Shown: positions 33,113 to 34,070 of the stretch, in pieces
How the letters are laid out: every line of letters starts with the position of its first letter
How positions within the stretch are numbered: the first letter of the stretch is position 1
Source of the DNA: Pseudomonadota bacterium
GTDB taxonomy: Bacteria > Pseudomonadota > Alphaproteobacteria > Acetobacterales > Acetobacteraceae
Length of the DNA stretch: 34,070 bases
Reading direction: 5' to 3'
Assembly (NCBI GenBank): GCA_021847175.1
Contig: JAJZUI010000009.1
Span: forward strand, 1-34,070
Made by a program: the position numbers and the translations under genes
The notes under the pieces: model-generated
Told to the model about the DNA's origin: nothing
Databases searched by the model: none
Seen by the model: the letters and a program-made list of their open reading frames with translations, nothing else

Positions 33113-34070
33113 ATGACGCCCGATCGTGCCACACTTCCGGCCGGAACCAGCCTCCCCGCCTCGCTGCGGCGGGGCCGCGGCGCGGTGGACAACCCCGCCA
33201 ACCGCTTCGACCGGCAGAGCGTTGCGGCCTTCGACGACGGCTGGGAGACGCTGGCGGAATTCGCGGACCTGCCGCCGCTCGCCACCACGCTGACCAAGGA
33301 CGCGACGCGTTCGGCGATCAGCTGGAACCAGTCGCCGGATATCGGGTTCGATCGCGCGGTGAACCCTTATCGCGGCTGCGAGCACGGCTGCATCTACTGC
33401 TACGCGCGCCCGACGCACGCCTATCTCGGCTACTCGCCCGGCCTCGATTTCGAGACCAAGCTGCTGTTCAAGCCGGAGATCGCCGCGCTGCTGGAGCGTG
33501 ATCTGAAGAAGCCCGGCTACGTGGCGCGCACGCTGGCGCTCGGTTCCAACACCGATCCCTACCAGCCGGTGGAGCGCACGCTCGGCCTGACGCGCGCGGT
33601 GCTGGAGGTGATGGACCGCTACAGCCACCCTGTCAGCATCGTCACCAAGTCCGCGGGCGTGCTGCGCGACCTCGATATCCTCAAGCGGCTCGCCGCGCGC
33701 AACCTCGTGCGCGTGCATCTCTCCGTGACGACGCTGGACGCGGGCCTCGCCCGCGTGATGGAGCCGCGCGCGGCCACCCCCTCGCGCCGCCTCGCCGCCG
33801 TCGCGGCGCTGGCGCGCGAGGGCGTGCCGGTCTCGGTGCTCGCCGCGCCGATGATCCCTGGCCTCAACGACGCGGAGCTGGAGAGCATCCTGGAGGCCGC
33901 GGCGAAGGCCGGCGCGCGCGAGGCCGGCTACATCCTGCTGCGCCTGCCGCATGAGCTGAAGGAGATGTTCGAGGCCTGGCTCGCCGAGCACCGGCCGGAC
34001 CGCGCGGCGAAGGTGCTGTCGCTGATCCGCCAGACCCGTGCCGGCGGGCTCAACGATTCGCGCTTCGGCC
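33113..34070 (+). CDS. PA0069-family radical SAM protein (SplB-like), 3' end outside window
   Basis: The gene starts at ATG 33113 with AGGA about ten bases upstream, and the frame runs open to the end of the window (319 codons). The radical-SAM cluster motif is CEHGCIYC (Cys89, Cys93, Cys96), preceded by NPYRGC, a hallmark of the PA0069/SplB-like group (COG1533, annotated as DNA repair photolyase-related). ALGSNTDPYQPVERTLGLTR and VTKSAGVLRDLDIL are further family stretches. The actual substrate is unknown. Two LexA boxes upstream suggest induction by DNA damage. Confidence 0.9.
   Translation, partial: MTPDRATLPAGTSLPASLRRGRGAVDNPANRFDRQSVAAFDDGWETLAEFADLPPLATTLTKDATRSAISWNQSPDIGFDRAVNPYRGCEHGCIYCYARPTHAYLGYSPGLDFETKLLFKPEIAALLERDLKKPGYVARTLALGSNTDPYQPVERTLGLTRAVLEVMDRYSHPVSIVTKSAGVLRDLDILKRLAARNLVRVHLSVTTLDAGLARVMEPRAATPSRRLAAVAALAREGVPVSVLAAPMIPGLNDAELESILEAAAKAGAREAGYILLRLPHELKEMFEAWLAEHRPDRAAKVLSLIRQTRAGGLNDSRFG

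Overview
The window is about 34 kb of very GC-rich chromosome from an alphaproteobacterium, most likely order Rhodospirillales, family Acetobacteraceae or a close relative. The order and class rest on conserved gene order (addA, trxA, folC, accD, trpA, trpB, trpF, lapA-like, ihfB, rpsA, cmk, aroA, TIGR02300) and on a pair of LexA boxes of the alphaproteobacterial type GTTC-N7-GTTC. The family is an inference from composition and gene style. I saw no rRNA, tRNA, CRISPR array, insertion sequence or prophage.

Positions 1-4518 hold the 3' part of addA, a convergent D-2-hydroxyacid dehydrogenase, thioredoxin and an ornithine-cyclodeaminase-family enzyme. From 17158 down to 4529 almost everything is on the minus strand: aroA-cmk, rpsA with its own promoter and terminator, then ihfB-lapA-trpF, an unrecognised exported protein, an EamA permease, trpB-trpA, accD and folC. 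This is the classic alphaproteobacterial housekeeping block, broken at four points by genes that do not belong to it. Many junctions are four-base GTGA stop/start overlaps.

Positions 17342-23431 hold a TIGR02300 acidic zinc-ribbon protein, an orphan beta-class DNA methyltransferase, an M48/TPR periplasmic protease, a degenerate gamma-glutamyltransferase-like putative lipoprotein, a PLP aminotransferase and a second EamA permease.

Positions 23450-27154 are a self-contained TRAP transporter locus: a divergent FCD-type GntR regulator, then dctP, dctQ and dctM. A near-consensus -35 and a perfect FadR-subfamily operator lie between them. The regulator has no normal start codon. A strong hairpin separates the binding-protein gene from the membrane genes.

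Positions 27159-34070 hold ETF-ubiquinone oxidoreductase, a family-4-like uracil-DNA glycosylase missing two iron-sulfur ligands, a soluble lytic transglycosylase, MoaB, a DJ-1/PfpI protein, and the 5' part of a PA0069-family (SplB-like) radical SAM gene that runs off the window. Two perfect LexA boxes lie in front of that last gene, which suggests it is DNA-damage inducible.

No wholly new multi-gene system is evident. The most original observations are the dual SOS boxes, hairpins that place stop codons in their loops at several gene ends, a doubled inverted repeat between the protease and methyltransferase genes, the GTCCG decamer repeats between cmk and rpsA, and the start-codon problem in the TRAP regulator.
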